Shown: positions 35,479 to 49,200, counted from the stretch's first letter. The stretch is 64,000 bases of DNA from Cliona cf. orientalis (GCA_963930775.1 OZ005692.1:8790135-8854134); one strand, 5' to 3'. A program made the numbers and translations. Notes: generated from the sequence alone by a model not told the origin.

Positions 35479-38400
35479 TCAGTATTGGAACTGCCCAGAT
35501 GCCATATTCATAACACTCGACGTGCTAGTACCCCAATTCATCATCGGAGCCATGGGCAGGGCATTGTGATCATGAAAAGCAGAAGAACCATCAATATGGG
35601 CAATGCTAGATGATGGATAGATAGCAGGGTTGAAAGTACCAGATATTGGATTTTCTGGTGGCGATGAAGGATCAGGACCATTCAGGCTGGTAGCTCTGAA
35701 TACAGAGCTATTTGGATAATTAAAGGGATAATATGGAGAAGTGTTGCTAGAAAAATCGAAATTTAAAGGGACCTGGTGATTAAAGTCATAGGATCCACTG
35801 TACGGAAAGGCCTGGTGAGAGTTATGAAATTGATCAAAAGTAGAAACTCCCATGATCCCATTGACGCAGGATGCTGAGTCAGCACTGACGGTAGCATCTA
35901 ACGTGACCCCCAGTTCAAATGTGCTCGTTGGAGGACTGCTTGTATCATGATCAAATGGTGGGGATGTTCCCAGTTGATTGGTATGGCTACGGTGGAACTG
36001 AAAATCCGATTGAGGCACTACTGGTGGTGTTACAGCGACAGAAGAAGAAGAGCTCTGGAGTTGTGCCACGAGGGAGCTGCGTCTACTAGAATCTGACAGC
36101 GGTGGACTAGAGTCTACATCGCTGCTCAACGGTTGCTCGTATGGAGGCTGCTGAATGAGCTGAGAGTTTGGGGAAATAGTTGAGGTAGAAATCAACATTG
36201 TCTGAGGTATGGTGCTAGCAATGGTACGAGAGTGGCTACTAGCTTGGGATTCTTTGTTAGCTGCACTGGTATAAATGCCATCTGATGAAGATGCCACTGG
36301 ATCTGATGGATGATTTGGCAGCTGAAATATCGAGTTGGCAGCATTCAGTGTTGTGCCATATTGAGCCGTGTGCATGCTGAATGAACTTTGAGACACCATG
36401 GCGGATGATGATAATGGCTCGTTACTGTCAGTAATCGCGGTCGTTCCGGGGGCCGTACAAGTGGGTGTGGTCATAGGCTTTGGGACTGAAAGAGCAGTGA
36501 AGGTGTGGGGATTGAGAGGATCCTGTCCTGGCCTAAGAACAGCTGCGTGAATCTCTCGCTGCATGATGTATTTGATGCTTTTTCCTTGGCTGTGCGTGTG
36601 GGAGTGGGGGGGGGGGGGGGGGTGAATGATAATATAATAATAATAAGAAATAATCACCTCGCATACCACACTCCTCAAAAGAAAAGTAGGGTCAGGTGAC
36701 CATAATATTATGCATAGCTACATTAAGTCGTTCCAGAGCTTGGAATTTAATATGGGCACAACCAATTCAGATTAGCTATAGAGATATTAGCTACTCCCTA
36801 CGTGGCACACATCTAATGATTATAGCCGGACGTACACACACTTTGCAGCCTTCCGTAATGGCAATAGTAAAAGATGAGAGTTACTCATTGCATGCTAAGT
36901 CACCAGATCAATTAAAGGATGTGGTTAGCAAGACTACACCAAACCAACTAACTACTATTATCTTTTTACCTCAAAGCTTTACACTTCATTTCTGCAATCG
37001 CCCTTCCATTATCCCACTGGAGTGTGATTGATGCTCTAATCCAGATCCACAGCCCGGAACTGCTCAGAACTCGGAAATGAGGAGACACAAAGAACCCAGT
37101 GTGCATCACTATAATAATGCAAAGTATATCATTGTGATAATAATATTATTATGAGCATACATAGCTACATTCATCCCCCTTTCCCACTCCGTTTGTACTC
37201 CCTACCTCTGACTCCCACTGGAACAACCAGACTAAATCCTAGCTATGTTATTTCCACCCTATTATACGTGCACAAATGTAAGCCTTGCTGAGGTTTTCTG
37301 CTCTTGACCGCCTTTCATGCATGAAGGGCTACATAATATTACAGCATTGTGGCAGCAATTAATATGTAGCTGTTACATTATGAATGGCCTTTTAATTTAC
37401 TCACAGTATGTCATTGTTTTGAGCATTGTTTCCAAATCTTCCGGATGAACAAAGTCCACTCCACGTACATCCTCATTTTCAAACACATCGGGACTAAAGC
37501 CCATCACGTCCTTAACACTGCATCAATAATTTTATAAGGTTTGTTACGATGTAAAGCTATATTATATTATTAAAGTATCATTAAATTTTGTACATGTTCG
37601 CCATGTATGTGTGATAAATTTTAATTATATAGAATTAAATCATAGGTTTTGGCACCTCTTATAATGGGGAAGGAATGCGCACATGCTAGCTATAGCTGGA
37701 ATTTTTATCCAAATATATTTAGGCAAGATAAATAATAATATACTTACGATCTGTCAACTGAGTTTATCTTTTTCTTATCAAGGTAAGTAGACCAGGTGAA
37801 CGTGGTGGTGGGAATCACAATATCGTCAGCCGATGTAGCAGATTCGACAAGCTCACACACTCCGACAAAACCAATCACAGATGGCTGAACTATCTCCTTC
37901 TGACCATTTTTACCACTGCAGGTTTTTTCCAGTGGTGGCATCTTCACTTTGAGGTTTCCGTGAACCAGCACCATCTGTAGCGTGGTGTACGAGCGTGGTG
38001 GACGTGTAATGTGATTATGCTTTATGTACATCCTTCCTACCTCCCATGGAAAGTAGGAAGGATGTAATAAAAAAGTTACAATGAAACACTTCCTTTAATC
38101 ATTAACATCCACTCTAACTCATCTATAGACCCTCAAAAATCTCTTAGCTACAACATTTCATGCTTATGCACGAATTTCCATATGTGAATTAACTATGTGA
38201 GTCAAGCACAAGATATTAAATAGAGACCCAGTGCACAGAACTGCTTAATAAATGAATCTTATATAGATGAGTTGGGCCTGATCATGATGGATTATTATTA
38301 TAATATAGAGCATCAGACTCTATGTAGCCAAATGCCACTGGTAACAGCATTGTAACCCTGAGTTGCTACCACTTTATAATTAAGACTTCATGTTCTTACA

Positions 38401-41400
38401 GTGTAAGAGTTATTCCTCGTACTGGAAGCGGTTGACTTAAACATGAGATGGAACTGCCTGGGCTGAGAGAGGACACTGTTCTCCATCGCAGAGGACTGAA
38501 AGGTGATGGATGGCTTCAAGCTGTCCGTGATCTCATCGGCACATGAGGAATAAGCGATATCAACCAAGCTCTGACCAATCAGATCTTGCTATGGTGTCAT
38601 GTGAGTAAAATAATAATATAATAATGATAGGCCTTAAGGTGCATGTGTAACGATGTAAATGCGATCCCGACCCGTTCGCGATACGCCGGTACGTACGCCG
38701 CCGCGATCGCTGGACGATATGGATGGGAGGGGCTGGGAGGTCAGGGGATGGGTTGCGAATGGTTAGCAGGGTTAGTGTGGGAGGGGCTGGGAGGTCTGGG
38801 GATGGGTTGCGAATGGTTAGCAGGGTTAGTGTCTAGGGTTTGCGTATACGTGGACTGGAGGGGCTGGGAGGTCTGGGGCTGGGTTGTGAATGGTTAGCAG
38901 GGTTAGTGTGGGAGGGGCTGCGTTGTGTAGGGTTTTCTACAAAATAGTTGAAATAACGGCTGCCAGCAGCAACAACGGTGATGGCCGAGTGGTTGGGCTC
39001 TTATGTATGGGACGGAATAGAGCGGGTTCAAATCTTGCCGTACACTTTGATTTTTTTTTTCCCTGTCGAATTTTTCTAAGTGTTGATAGATCACATTTGC
39101 GTCGTAACAGCATGTCTAAACATGATTTTTGTCACATACTTGTCTGAGTCCAACGCAATCAGTGATGGTCTCACTGACATAGAGGATGCTGGCATCTTTG
39201 TCCAAAATAATGAGAAAGCCATCAATGGCCTGTATATGCATAAAATTATTGTTAAAGCATCAAAATTTTGATGTATAGTGTATCAAGACTTTAATTAAAT
39301 TTGTACATGATAAAAGGACGAGCGATAAACTTACGGAATTGATAATCTTACCTCCTCCATTAGTCCTGTGAGCTCTTTCTTTGGTGAAGCATGGCCACCA
39401 TTGGAAGGAGATACTACAATGTACAATAATAATATAGTAAGATGAAGAATATCATAAATGGTGAGCTTTAAGCTACTACATATAGCACTATCGATATGCT
39501 CTATATAGAAGCATGCGCAGGTGGCACAAAGGAACCAATTCCAACTCCTTATTACCCCGCGTGCGCGCATGCGCAGCAGGGGGTAAAGCAATCGGTTTGT
39601 CTGTTGTCTGTTGTCTGTTGTCTGTTGTCTGTCGTCTGTCGTCTGTCAGCATAAAAATCGGAAAATCTCAACATTTAAGCAAAAGTAGGGTCAATAAATG
39701 GGATAAAACGGTGTAAGACCGCGAAAAAACACCTTCTGTCTCATTCTTAACCCCAGGCAATACCTAGGGAAGCTACAAATAGTGCGAGTATGTCGGACAC
39801 GCCTACATCGGACACGCCCACCTAGTACTTCATGAAATCTATTGCGCATGCTCGAGCTATTCCACTATTTCTAGGGAGTCTACTGCGCATGCTCAAGCTG
39901 CTCTACTAGCACAAATTAATGTTATATGTGATCATGGATCTCAGAAGGGAACGAAAAAGTTCAAGAGTAGCAAGAGATCCAAGGAAGCTAGAAATTGTGC
40001 GAGTATGTCGGACACGCCTTCATCGATATCGGATATGCCCACCTAGCACCTCATGAACTCTGCCATGGGAGTCTACTGTGCATGCTAGAGCTGCTCTACA
40101 GCATTATATACTTCTAGCACAAAATTAATGTCATTTGTGATCACGGCTCTCAGAAGGGAACAAAAAAGTTCATGAGTATATAGCAAGAGACTAAACTTCA
40201 AAGAACAGAGGTCTCAGGCATGGCCATGGGGGAGATTGCAATGGCACGCGGGGTATGTGCTCTATGAGCTCTAGTATATATTATAGGACAGAAATAAACG
40301 CTACTATTAATCATATTGATTTGAGATCAAACTATTATAATATAATATTATTATCTTAATTATTATTATTATGGGCTACAGTATAATGTGTTTAAATTAC
40401 ACAAAAGTTTCCCCAATTTGTAGACAAGTATCTGATACACAACCATGGGTGTACCGTGGTGAACACACATACTAGCCATAGCTACAGACTATGCATCACT
40501 AAGACACCACTAACAAAGCTAAACCTATTAAGGTGGTATGTACAGATAACAGACAGTCACTCATGCATAGGCAAAAGTATATTCCCTCATTGTTCTGCCA
40601 TTTCATGATACAGTACTGCACTGAGTATAGCTAATAATCTAGTGGCTATTTAATGTCTGTACCATGCAATACTATAATATTATTAATAATATTATTGTCA
40701 AAGTATTACAGGAACTATAAGAATTAAATATCTAATAATCAACGCTACAATTTTCTTTCCCGGATGTCACATATTATAGACTTAGTGTTCAATCCACAGG
40801 AAGCATAATTAGTGTAATTAGCAGGCACAATTTTCCAGGAATATGGTCTACGTGACCTGCTATATTTGCCTATACATGATTATAGTAGTAATAATAGTAA
40901 CGATTCAATAATTACAAGTGGTCTACCACTACCGGCATTGAAGTATTGGCTCAGTATCGTTAGATAATAAATAATTATCACAGCATAATATTATTATGCA
41001 ATAATATCAACTTTGTGGTTCAGATAACTACTTTTGACTCACTATCTTTCAAGAAGTTTTGGAACTTAAGAAATGCCGTCGTTAGACGCAACACCGATAG
41101 CTTATCAATGGCCGATGTCTTGCTATCACCAGATGCTCCGGTCTGCTCTAAATCTGCTGCAGCTGCAGTAGTGGTTGGAGTTGACGACTGGAAGTGAGAC
41201 GCCAACTCATCAATCTCCGCCTTCTGGTTTCGTCGACGTCGAAGTGACGTGGTCTTCTTCTTCATTTTAGAAGCTTGCTTGGTACTGCATGGTATAATAT
41301 ATATACACGTACATTATGCTCACTGAATAAAAAAATCTGCTCAGAGTCTATTGTATACAGCTAATCCTAAGCTACAGGCTTCCCCTCTGATCACCAACAT

Positions 41401-41538
41401 ACACAAGTACTGTAGCTATTTATGCAGGTCACAATTAATTTTGATACAGTATTCAACACTGAGGGACATAAAAGGATTGGGTATCTACCCAATAGTGTAC
41501 TTTTAATATATCCATGAAACACACCTTGGTGTCGCCAT
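35479..41538 (-). CDS. AHR-like bHLH-PAS transcription factor, copy E (tail end altered)
   Basis: Exons 41525-41538, 41043-41284, 39352-39413, 39140-39229, 38400-38588, 37748-37974, 37405-37517, 36970-37108 and 35479-36589 give 728 codons plus stop. The start peptide is MATPSTKQASKMKKK. The basic region RRRRNQKAEI leads to helix 1 DELASHF, an unusually long loop rich in Thr/Ala (TPTTTAAAADLEQTG), and helix 2 DKLSVLRLTTAFLKFQ, which closely resembles AHR. PAS-A has AIDGFLIILDKDASILYVSE and QDLIGQSLVDIAY. PAS-B has VMGFSPDVF, FVHPEDL and SGLWIWIRA. The tail begins QGKSIKYIMQREIHAAVL, is shorter than in A-D and ends ASGQFQY. The expected end motif follows in another frame as SNTDQVQNMFP, so E seems to have lost it by a frame change shared with F. 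It probably still encodes a working DNA-binding protein. Confidence 0.85.
38647..39109 (+). mobile_element. Composite insertion with minisatellite and tRNA-derived (SINE-like) part
   Basis: Present in intron 4 of copy E and absent from F (where the sequence runs straight through at about 49900). It is flanked by GCATGT at 38641-38646 and 39110-39115, a possible target duplication. 38725-38925 holds about 3.5 copies of a 51-54-base GC-rich unit (GGAGGGGCTGGGAGGTCTGG). 38982-39048 contains a tRNA-like A box (TGGCCGAGTGG) and B box (GGTTCAAATC), followed by a T-run. The cloverleaf is incomplete, so it reads as a tRNA-derived element and not as a working tRNA gene. Confidence 0.65.
39553..40275. 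mobile_element. Insertion in intron 2 of copy E, TACCCCGC family
   Basis: Starts TACCCCGCGTGCGCGCATGC and ends GCACGCGGGGTA plus TGTGCTCTATGAGCTCTAGT. It includes a short CTGTTGTCTGTTGT repeat and two diverged copies of a block with GTGCGAGTATGTCGGACACGCC. It is absent from F at about 50335. Relatives lie at 58266-58645 and, inverted, at 60505-60895. Confidence 0.65.
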
Positions 41539-44500
41539 GATATCGGATATTATTGGAAGAACCTCTTTCTTCTATTTCTGCTGTCAGAAAATTGTGGCTG
41601 TGCGCGGTCTTTATAATAGGCGCGCATGGCTAGAGTTACGTGACACGGACTTGAATCTTATTATTAGGAATTATAGGAACTTCCTCATAAAGGGGATTCG
41701 ACAATATGCCATTATGTGCGTGCATATGACATAATCAGGATGTACGTGTATTTTACACCGCCGTTTATTAACGTCAGAGAACAGGTCATCGCAAAAACAA
41801 TGAGTGGGCGTGGCAGAAGTTTTGTGGGGACTGCCTGAAATGGAAATGTCGAAAAAGAGCAAGATTTTTATCAATATATAGTCACTCTCTTGTCAAGTAC
41901 GCTCTTAGAGCCTACTAGCCATGTCAATAACCTTGTACCCTGGCCTGATTCACTGCGCCAAAAGAATTGTCTATATACGCGCTCGCGGCAAGATGGGGCG
42001 ACGCGCGCATGCGTTGCAGCCGCTATAGTTGTGGCTCGTGGCATTCATCTTGTGGGTGACTAACGCAATCTTGACCATCATCGTCATGCAGTTCAACCAC
42101 CAAATGGTTTAGGAGCTGTATCAATAACCAAACTTGTTAGCTAGCTATAGTATTATAATAAAGCTGCTGTAAGTCTACACCGTAATAATAATAATAATTA
42201 TTATTAAAATTTTAATATAGCTAGATAGCGACAAGCCCCGCTTTACACTCAGAATGAGCACTGCACACTAGCCATGTCTGATCTCATGTATCAATATGGC
42301 CCTTACTAGATCTATAATATTATTCTGATTAGCTACTACCGGTATGTTACTAGAGTGCCAGTACAACAGTGTACACGATCATGCAATGGAACTTATAATT
42401 CATGCAGTCAGTAGCTATACAAGCATTCTGCATTATTTAATTTAGTAGCTAAACGCAACCGTACGGGGGTAAATAAAACAACTTTTAACTTACATTGTCT
42501 TTTAAGTTTGGCCTTGAGCTGATATCAGTTGCATTTGTGTATCAACAGTTACTGTTAACGTTGACCTTGATATCAAAGAAATTATAGCAGCTTGCTTTAG
42601 CTACTCAAACTTATCTTTACTACGATCTTGTAGGGTGGTGCTGTATCAACATAGCAACCGCTTCAGGTAATGGAATTACCCTACACACAGAACATCAGAT
42701 TCATGATTTCAGTGACACTCAGCATTTATGATCCTATTCTAGGATTTGAAATCTTTCAAATTTGAATTCCTTTCTTCAGATTCAGTTATAATATAGCTAC
42801 ACATGTACTTGGAATAGAATATTATGCATGGATCTTATGGCCCGTACTATCAATTTATACACCATCCTACCGGAAATAGTACAATACCTATATGCGTGCA
42901 AACTTCATGTCTAATAATAATATTATCATTGCAGTTTCTATAGTGAAATGTTAAATTAAATATTGATTATGATATAGCTTTAGAGCTATTTTCTACACAT
43001 GAAGTCATGTGGTATAATTATAATATAATAATATTATTATGTCTCACTATAAACGGAACTCAAGTCCATGGGCATGATTGTACAAAATTAATAGAACTCC
43101 ACACATGAGAGTTCTAATTCATAATTATATTAAAATATTATTAATTTTGTTGTCCAAGTGACTCATTTATATACACCATCAGCTTGAATCCATATACACA
43201 TGCTTGGCCTCTTTAACCCTATAATTATGTGCATGTAAATAATATTATAGCCCATAATTAAATTTAGATCCTACTTGTAACAAATACTGTGATCTGATTG
43301 GTTAAACTGAAGTATCTATCCTTCATAGAAAATCATGTAAGCTCTGTAGAAAATCATGTAAAGCTCTGTAGAAAATCATGTAAATTTTCTTGCCTATGGT
43401 TAGGGTTGTTGCTAGGCAGCAGTTTATGTATCTAGCTTTTGGGCATTGTTGCTAGGATCTAAACATGTTAGATACTGCTTAGTCGGTTTCTACGTGATTT
43501 AGAAGACTGAAGGGCTCTGTGTAGAATCCCGAGCGAGGCGAGGGTTCTACTGAGCCCTGAGGTCTTCTAAATCACGTAGAAACCTCCTAAACAGTGTCTA
43601 ACTATTATATAGTATGTTGAGCTAGTCAGTTTTTATCATCACATGTACATGCATGCAGTCAGCACGAACTCAAGTACGTATGCACAACAGTGTTAGCTAC
43701 AGTGTATAGCCCAAGGCTCACTGCCACGACACTATAATAATAATATTATGTTACAACAGTGTACTGCAACATGCAGCTAAACTTATCTTATGCAGCAGTG
43801 CAGGTGCAAGGTAGTGACAGAAACATGCTATGTCCTCAAACGTCTTGATATGGCTGTACCAGCCGGCACTGATCATGCGGTGCGGTCCTATAGCTAAAAA
43901 GCCTATACGTACTGATCTGCATGCATGTGTCAGTCCTGGCCATCACTAGCAAAGCATGCATCATCAGCGGCATTATTATCATGATCATTGACTCAATTCA
44001 TGTGTGCTGATTCCCATGGCCACTATCAATGGTCATCTATTGTTGCTTTTTGTGCAATGCATAGAGTAGGTATAGAGCTACAGCTACATCGCGGTTAATG
44101 TAGAAATACATTCTTAGTGATGTAATGGCCTTCCGCAATCATAGGCTGGCGCCTGATGCACAGCGTTCTCCAGGCAGAACCATACCAATAGTATAGCTGC
44201 CGGATGTCCAACTAAACATAATCGGAAATTTTCAACACGCCCGGCCCAATAATCATAACCGCCGACACCCTACTTCGATCGATTCGCTCAGGCCTACGAT
44301 GATACGTGGTTCTCAGTAGATATTATGTGACTAATTTCAACCTCTACGTGACCAAGCCCGACGCTATTAGTATAAATAATAAATTATGTATAAACCCGGA
44401 AGTCACGTTATCTATACATTGTTTACGCATCCAGTCCTAGTCCTGGTGCGCACGCATGCGTATAAGCTTAATCACCCGGCATGCGGTGAATGCAGCTAGT

Positions 44501-45200
44501 ACATTATTAAATTGTTGCGCACAACTTTAATAATGAGCTTTAAAGTTCTGGAACATTTAATAGTTAATGCAGAGTATAGTCAAAATTAACTGTATTAATA
44601 ATGCGTGTACCTTAAATTAATGATCATTTGTACTTGTGTCAAATAATTCAACGGATCATTGGGAATCCGCATTAGCCATGGTTACTGCATGCATGCATGC
44701 TGTCTTAGACTCTAATTAATGATCTGTTCCGGCGAATAATAGAGGAGGATGAATTATTTCTAATGACCCGTTGAATGCTATGCTAATTATTATGACTAAT
44801 GATCTAGAAACAAGGCATGAAACTGAGAATAACCACCGACATGTTAGCTATGTTTAAAATAATGATTCAATTTTTGCAGTGATATTATTATAATAAATTA
44901 TATTATATATATTATTATTATTATTATTACCGGTATTATTATTATTGTTACTGCTTTACAGCTGGCAGCTGAAGGTCTGCTACAAGATGTAACAGCCTGA
45001 CAAAACAAGAGAGATTAAAATTACAAAGAATGAGATGATAAAATTTTAATAAGTTGATAATTACAATGTGTGGTTCAGTTTAGCCGGAGTGCTGACACAA
45101 CTAGGTGAATCGAGATTTTGGCTGGGAGAAGCAGGATCCCTAGTGAAGGGGCTGGCCTGCCAGACTAATTACGTATACATAGGCTATTACTTTTCTGAAA
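41539..45200. other. Upstream region of copy E, non-coding
   Basis: Collinear with 52486-55440 upstream of copy F. An NRF1-like GCGCATGCG stands at about 42007 (F: 52968), some 470 bases from the start codon. No exon is supported. The spacer carries one E-only insertion at 43270-43610 and many short AT repeats (TAATATTATTA). Confidence 0.55.
43270..43612. mobile_element. E-only insertion with inner inverted repeat
   Basis: Copy F reads from ATAATTAAAT directly to ATATATAGTATATTGAGC. E has about 345 extra bases. These include three tandem copies of TAGAAAATCATGTAA and the inverse pair GTTTCTACGTGATTTAGAAG and CTTCTAAATCACGTAGAAAC. Confidence 0.55.
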
Positions 45201-45289
45201 CAGTAAAAGGTATATCGAATCGTGAAATTTGATCAAAATTGTTTTATAAATATTTTTTAGTTTGTCATCTGTTTTCAGTTTCAAGTCAC

Positions 45290-45660
45290 TGGCGCGGCGT
45301 AAGAATCGGGGGGGGGGGGGGGGGGTGGGGGACTCTGCCCAGTATTGTTATTACTAATCATTTGCCAGGCCTGATTATGAGTAAGTGTGCCTCAATAGCT
45401 GCCAAATCTATTCCAATCGACTTACAGTTTATTTATTCACCGATAGCAGCCTCGATCGTGCAAAAAAAATGGGCGTGGTCGTAAAATTTCACGCGCGCAC
45501 AACCGGATATTCAGCCCCTCCAACCATCATAATAATATCTTCCTATCATTAATTTTGACGATTACGTAACATTAAGTATGCTACTTACATACGTAGTGAC
45601 CCTTTACCATATACAATGAAGCTATAAATTATTATACTACAGATGTGGTAATAATTTCAA
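45290..45660. other. Junction sequence between E and F units
   Basis: Starts with a G-run (45309-45330, length uncertain). From about 45555 it matches the 3' spacer of copy G (55470-55565: TGACGATTAC, TACGTAGTGACCCTTTACC, GATGTGGTAAT), leading into the broken G/H-type tail fragment. Confidence 0.6.
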
Positions 45661-45707
45661 TACATCCAGCGCTGCGGAAAAGGGCGGGGTCTCGGTTCGA
45701 GACAAAA

Positions 45708-45836
45708 GCTGCCGTACATGTAGGTTGATCCACTTGGGGCTGAGGAGGGAGCTGGTGCTCAGGATCAAGCACCCCAAGCTGTGAGACCTTGCTGGATATG
45801 TCGCTACTGCTATTATTCTCTGTAGTAGACTCACAA
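45708..45836 (-). pseudogene. Broken tail fragment of G/H type lying between E and F
   Basis: The minus strand reads CESTTENNSSSDISSKVSQL, then DPEHQLPPQPQVDQPTCTAA after a small extra insertion (GVL). The matching text of copy G (56690-56815) is CESTTESNSSCSNISSKVSQ and DPEHQLPPPQPQVDQPTC. The fragment is preceded by the 3' spacer of G type, so what remains is spacer plus a piece of the last exon, with the true tail end deleted. It is evidence for a lost gene between E and F. Confidence 0.85.
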
Positions 45837-46284
45837 AAGCATTTGACGATTACTGACTTATTATGCATAGTGACCCTTTACCAGAATAACTATGGAGCTA
45901 TATACTGGGGATGTGGTGATCGTTTCATTATTATAAACTAGCTAGCTATAGTATTAAATTTTATAGATATTATTGTGATGCATAAAATTAATTGTCACAA
46001 TAACTATAAAAAATAGTCATATTATTGCACAAGCATAGAATTGAATCAGGGACAAAAACATGAAAAAATGGTTAGTAATACAAAGAATCAACACAATAGG
46101 TAGCTAACACAGCCTAAAAGAATCATTGTATGTGTGCATGCATATGACTCAGTATCACACTAGCTAGTTCAAGTTAAGGGATTGAAGATATATTATTGTA
46201 ACTAGTACATGAATTGCTGAAACATGTTCTGAACTTGATCAATATTGGAATTGCCCAGATGCCATATTCATAACACTCGATGTG

Positions 46285-49200
46285 TTAGTAGCTACCCCAA
46301 TTCATCATCGGAGCCATGGGCAGGGCATTGTGATCATGAGAACCATTAATATGGGCAATGCTATATGCCGGATAGATAGCTGGGTTGAAAGTGCCAGATA
46401 TTGGATTTTCTGGTGGTGGTGAAGGATCAGGACCGGTAGCTCTGAATACAGAGCTATTTGGATAATTAAAGGGATAATATGGAGCAGTATTGCTTGAAAA
46501 ATCGGAATTTAAAGGGACCTGGTGATTAAAGTCATAGGATCCACTGTACGGAAAGGCCTGGTGAGAGTTATGAAATTGATCAAAAGTAGAAACTCCCATG
46601 ATCCCGTTACAGGACGCTGAGTCAGCACTGACGGTAGTATCTAACGTGACCCCCAGTTCAAATGTGCTCGTTGGAGGACTGCTTGTATCATGATCAAATG
46701 GTGGGGATGTTCCCAGTTGATTGGTATGGCTACGGTGGAACTGAAAATCTGATTGAGGCACTGTTGGTGGTGCTACAGCGACAGTAGAAGAAGAGCTCTG
46801 GAGTTGTGCCACGAGGGAGCTGCGTCTACTAGAATCCGACAGCGGTGGACTAGAGTCTACATCGCTGTTCAACGGCTGTTCGTAAGGAGGATGCTGAATG
46901 AGCTGAGAGTTTGGGGAAATAGTTGAGGTAGAAATCGACGACATTGTCTGAGGTATGGTGCTAGCAATGGTACGAGAGTGGCTACTAGCCTGAGGTTCTT
47001 TGTTAGCTGCACTGGTATCAATGCCATCTGATGAAGATGCCACTGGATCTGATGGATGATTTGGCAGCTGAAATATTGAGTTGGCAGCATTCAGTGTTGT
47101 GCCATATTGAGCCGTGTGTATGCTGAATGAACTTTGAGACACCATGGCGGATGATGATAATGGCTCGTTACTGTCAGTAATCGCGGTCGTTCCGGGGGCT
47201 GTACAAGTGGGTGTGGTCATAGGCTTTGGGACTGAGAGAGCAGTGAAGGTGTGGGGATTGAGAGGATCCTGTCCTGGCCTAAGAACAGCTGCGTGAATCT
47301 CTCGCTGCATGATGTATTTGATGCTTTTTCCTTGGCTGTGCGTGTATTTGGGGGAGGTGGGAGGAGGAGGGGGTGAATGGTATAATAATAAGAGATTAAG
47401 AGAAAAATAATCATCTCACATGCCACATTCCTCAAATAGTGACTATATGCATAGCTATAATATCGTAAACTCTGGTTATTAAGTGCACATTATTAATTTT
47501 ATTAAGTGCATGCTCTCTTCTCGTCACAAGCTATTGTTTATTAAGCGCATGCGCTTAGCTAATAGGCATGATGTTCTATGAACGTGACCTTCAAGGGGAC
47601 CGGCTGGAAAGTATGTGAAGTCCAGATATCTTTGGAGAAATGATGGCCATATCATGCAAGAAGATCGAGTTTCAGACAAATTGCCAGCACTCGTCGTCTT
47701 GAGCGGCAGCTGTAAACGCTAAAGCACTCGATCGATCGAGCCAGCTAGCGCTAGCGCAAGCGGGCCTCGCATCCATCACGTGCCCAAACGTTTGTGGGCG
47801 TGGTTATGTGCCATATAAGCGCATATCCTTTATTAAGCGCATACTGTCGTTCCGTTTACGCTATAAGCGCATGCGCTTATTAACCAGAGTTTACGGTACA
47901 TTAAGTTGTTCCGGAACAACTTAATGTATATAGCTATGCATATAGTCACCAGATCACTGGATCCAGTGCCTGAAATTAATTTTAATTTGGGCACAACCAA
48001 CTCCCTGCGTGGCACACATCCAATAATAATTATAGCCGGACATGCATGCACACACTTTTCAGTCTTCCGTAATGACAATAATTATTGTTAGATAGTTACT
48101 CATTGCATGCAAAGTCACCAGATCGTTTAAAGGATGTGGTTAGCAAGACTACACCATACCAGCTACATTGTTATCTTTTTACCTCAAAGCTCTACACTTC
48201 ATTTCTGCAATCGCCATTCCATTTTCCCGCTGGAGTGTGATTGATGCCCTCATCCAGATCCACAGCCCGGAACTGCTCAGGACTCGGAAATGAGGAGACA
48301 CAAAAAACCCAGTGTGCATCACTGTAATAATGCAAATTATGCCATTGTGATAATATTATTATTATTATGAGCATACATACATTCATCCCCCTTTCCCACT
48401 CCGTTTGTACTCCTTGCTTTGACTCCCACTGGAACAACCAGACTAAATCCTATAGCCATATTTCCACCCTATTATAAGTGCACAAACATAAGCCTTGCTG
48501 TAGTTTTCTGCTCTAGGGCCATTAATTTCTGTCTTGACCACCAGTTTCATGCATGAAGAGCTACATAATTATTATACAATAATTATAGCGTTGTGGCAGC
48601 AATTTTCATTATTAATAGCAATATACTGTCTAGCTGTGTACTCAAGTTCACATTATGAATGGCCTTTTAATTTTGACTCACAGTATGTTATTGCTTTGAG
48701 CATCATTTTCAAATCTTCCGGATGAAGAAAGTCCACTCCATGTACATCCTCATTTTCAAACAAATCAGGACTAAAATCAATCACGTCCTTAACGCTGCAC
48801 CAATAATTTTATAAGGTTTATGTAGAACTATTAAAATTTTGTACGCATTCATCATGCATAATATATCATAGGTTTTGCCACCTCTTTGTTGTCATGTACA
48901 CATTACAATAATGGGGAAGGAATACGCACATGCTAGCTGGAATTTTCATCCGAAAGTATATAGCAAGGCTTAAGCATGATAATAATAATCTATAGAAGAA
49001 ATGTGGTATATATATATTATACTTACGATCTATCAACTGAGTTTATCATTTTCTTATCGAGGTTACTCGACCAGGTGAACATGGTGGTGGGAATCACAAT
49101 ATCGTCAGCCGAGGTAGCAGATTCAACAAGCTCACATACGCCAACAAAACCAATCACAGATGGCTCAACAATCTCCTTCTGGCCATTTTTACCACTGCAG

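Noticed and set aside
35455..35560. Hidden 41-base intron restoring the end motif in copy E
   Set aside because: The candidate donor GTACTAG and acceptor GGGCAG give the wrong phase for SNTDQVQNM.
38982..39048. Possible tRNA gene (A and B boxes)
   Set aside because: Only part of the acceptor stem pairs and the segment is inside an insertion absent from copy F, so it is better read as a tRNA-derived element.
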